This document shows positions 13,010 through 14,322 of a stretch of 14,322 nucleotides of DNA, one piece after another. The stretch comes from Acidobacteriota bacterium. Its GTDB lineage: Bacteria; Acidobacteriota; HRBIN11. The stretch's first letter is position 1; every line of letters starts with the position of its first letter. Under the pieces are notes generated by a model. That model worked only from the letters and a program-made list of their open reading frames with translations, did no database searches and had not been told where the DNA came from. Location: positions 1 through 14,322 of the forward strand of contig JAUQPV010000036.1 in assembly GCA_030550225.1 (NCBI GenBank). The letters run 5' to 3'. Position numbers and translations under genes: made by a program.

Positions 13010-14080
13010 TCATGCGGAAGCCAGTCCGTGTAAAGGTCGGACCAGCTCCAGGTTGGGATACAGGGCGACTTTGGCGCAATCCCCGGCCTCCATCTGGCAG
13101 AATGCCGCCTCGAAGGCCTCCAGGGGGTACTCGTGGGTAATCAAGCGCTCGAGGGGGACCTTGCCGTCTCGGAGGAAGGCCTGGACCCGGTACCAGGTCT
13201 GGAACATGTGACGGCCCGTGATGCCGTACATACGGGCGCCCTTGAAGATAAAGCCATCCGTCAGGTCGACGGGCACCGGCGTCGGCAGGAGGCCCAAGAG
13301 GGCAACCCGCCCGGCCATGGCCAGGGCCTTCAACCCCAGGTCCAGGGCCGCTGGATGGCCGGACATCTCGAGGACGACGTCGACGCCCTCGCCCTGCGTG
13401 GCCTCCATGATGAGGTCCAGGACGGGTTCTCGCGTAGGGTCCCACACCTGATCGGCTCCCATCTGGAGGGCCAAAGACCGCCGGAAGGCGTTCGGGTCCG
13501 TCGCCCCGACCCAGTCGGCCCCGGCGGCCCGGGCGACGCCGATGGCCATCAGGCCGATAGGGCCACAGCCGGTCACCAAGACGCGGGCGCCGGCGACCGA
13601 CTCGCAGAGGACCGTATCGACGGCATTCCCGAAGGGCTCCTGGATGGACGCCACGGCCGGATGCCACCGAGGGTCGTTGCGGACCAGGTTCATCGCCGGC
13701 ACGCAGACGTACTCGGCGTAACTGCCGGGTCGGTGGATGCCCAGGATTTGAAGCCGGTAGCACACGTGCATGTTCCCCGTCCGGCAGGCCCGACACCGGC
13801 CACAGACGATATGGGTCTCGACTGAGACGTAGTCCCCCTCTTTCCAGGCCTCGACGTGCCGACCGACGGCGACGACCCGGCCGGCCACTTCATGGCCGAT
13901 GACCAGTGGGGGCCGAATGTTCCGCTGGGCCCAATCGTCCCACCGGTAGATGTGGACGTCCGAACCACAGATGGTCGTCGCCAAGACCTGGATCAGGACT
14001 TCGTCGGGGCCCGGTGTAGGGACCTCGACTTCGTCGAGGACCAGACCCGGCTCCGGCCGGGCCTTGATGAGTGCTTTCAT
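13010..14080 (-). CDS. tdh: L-threonine 3-dehydrogenase (zinc, MDR family)
   Basis: 356 aa from the ATG at 14080. It oxidises threonine with NAD+ to 2-amino-3-ketobutyrate, the substrate of Kbl. Medium-chain dehydrogenase features: Cys38 in ICGSDVHIYRWDDW and GHEVAG (catalytic zinc), the four-Cys structural zinc loop CGRCRACRTGNMHVC, and the Rossmann motif VTGCGPIGLM with an Asp in VGATDP expected for NAD preference. Choosing the Met of MKALIKA puts the first zinc ligand at residue 38, as in E. coli Tdh. No good ribosome binding site is visible there. The ATG at 14092, four codons earlier, is possible; longer starts would translate the upstream repeat. The C-terminus is about 15 residues longer than E. 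coli Tdh. Sorbitol-type dehydrogenases are related, but VHIYRWDDW and kbl favour Tdh. Confidence 0.92.
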   Translation of the reverse strand: MKALIKARPEPGLVLDEVEVPTPGPDEVLIQVLATTICGSDVHIYRWDDWAQRNIRPPLVIGHEVAGRVVAVGRHVEAWKEGDYVSVETHIVCGRCRACRTGNMHVCYRLQILGIHRPGSYAEYVCVPAMNLVRNDPRWHPAVASIQEPFGNAVDTVLCESVAGARVLVTGCGPIGLMAIGVARAAGADWVGATDPNAFRRSLALQMGADQVWDPTREPVLDLIMEATQGEGVDVVLEMSGHPAALDLGLKALAMAGRVALLGLLPTPVPVDLTDGFIFKGARMYGITGRHMFQTWYRVQAFLRDGKVPLERLITHEYPLEAFEAAFCQMEAGDCAKVALYPNLELVRPLHGLASA

Positions 14081-14111
14081 CTTGCGGGTCATACGCAGTC
14101 TACCAGGAATC

Positions 14112-14287
14112 GGTGTTCGGTCTTGGGTGTTCGGTGGTAGGCATGAAAGACCACGGACCACAGACCTGTTTTGGAAGCCCGGTTCGCTTCGCCCCGAAAC
14201 GGGGTATTCCGACGACGCCGTCAGGTCTGGGGTCTATGGTCTCTTTTAGACCGAACACCAAACACCCAGCACCTAACACCCAAGGAT
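14112..14287. repeat. Nested palindromic element with 7-bp periodic arms upstream of tdh
   Basis: Outer arms: 7-bp blocks of GGTGTTC type at 14112-14139, and inverse blocks of NNACACC type at 14246-14280 (for example GAACACC, AAACACC), each in exact 7-bp register. Inner arms: GACCACG, GACCACA at 14149-14162, and the inverse GGTCTGG, GGTCTAT, GGTCTCT at 14224-14244. The core has CCCCG-AAA-CGGGG (14192-14204) and TTGGAAGCCCGG with ATTCCGA, also found at 6499-6626. The whole lies in the tdh leader. Degenerate heptamer arrays resemble the STRR sequences described in cyanobacteria, but the nested inverted layout is different. Confidence 0.65.
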
Positions 14288-14302
14288 CGGGCATCACGCC
14301 CC

Positions 14303-14308
14303 ATTATA
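14303..14308 (-). promoter_or_regulatory. Consensus -10 box upstream of tdh-kbl
   Basis: TATAAT on the - strand, 14 bp from the window end; any -35 element would lie beyond the edge. It would transcribe through the nested palindromic element into tdh, with a leader of about 215 nt. Confidence 0.4.
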
Positions 14309-14322
14309 CACCGTTCCCTCGA

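Overview
The window is a G+C-rich stretch of bacterial chromosome (third codon positions mostly G or C, Arg mostly CGG/CGN). It carries two ordinary metabolic operons, an electron-transfer gene pair and two unusual envelope-type genes. No ribosomal RNA, tRNA, phage, intact transposase or CRISPR is visible. Gene content and style fit a free-living, possibly thermophilic bacterium of a poorly sampled phylum. That placement is an inference, and nothing in the window fixes the phylum.

Layout from left to right. (1) Positions 1-295: a tandem array of palindromic hairpin units, then short-period (8 and 7 bp) degenerate arrays. (2) Positions 296-2383, + strand: etfB and etfA, the two subunits of an electron transfer flavoprotein, separated by a 300 bp spacer made almost wholly of repeats. 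(3) Positions 2451-8441, - strand: arginine biosynthesis in the transcription order argC-argB-argG-argH-argJ. argC/argB and argG/argH overlap by 4 bp, while the argB-argG and argH-argJ gaps are filled by repeats. argD and argF are not in the window. With ArgJ present, the pathway is probably the cyclic one that recycles acetyl groups. (4) Positions 8442-9568: about 1.1 kb without an intact gene, holding a long argC leader, a strong promoter-like motif and decayed coding fragments. (5) Positions 9569-11771, - strand: a secreted Cys-rich protein of unknown function and, upstream of it, a double-zinc-ribbon/transmembrane/PEGA-like protein. (6) Positions 11813-14080, - strand: kbl and tdh, the two-step threonine-to-glycine pathway, with a palindromic repeat element and a TATAAT box upstream at the window edge.

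The genes are mostly conventional; the interest lies between them. Four kinds of intergenic structure recur. The first is a family of 24-nt palindromes (arm GACRCCGSCA, loop TRAC) in arrays of about four, with compensatory base changes, beside etfB and argJ. The second is inverted arrays with exact 8-bp periodicity around the etfB-etfA spacer. The third is inverted arrays with 7-bp periodicity upstream of tdh and between argB and argG, sharing a 13-bp word. The fourth is a 45-50 bp module occurring twice, containing TTGACA, 17 bp and TAARAT. One copy overlaps the stop codon of the PEGA-like gene and faces the Cys-rich gene; the other faces argC. The zinc-ribbon/PEGA-like plus Cys-rich secreted pair is the best candidate for an undescribed protein system here.
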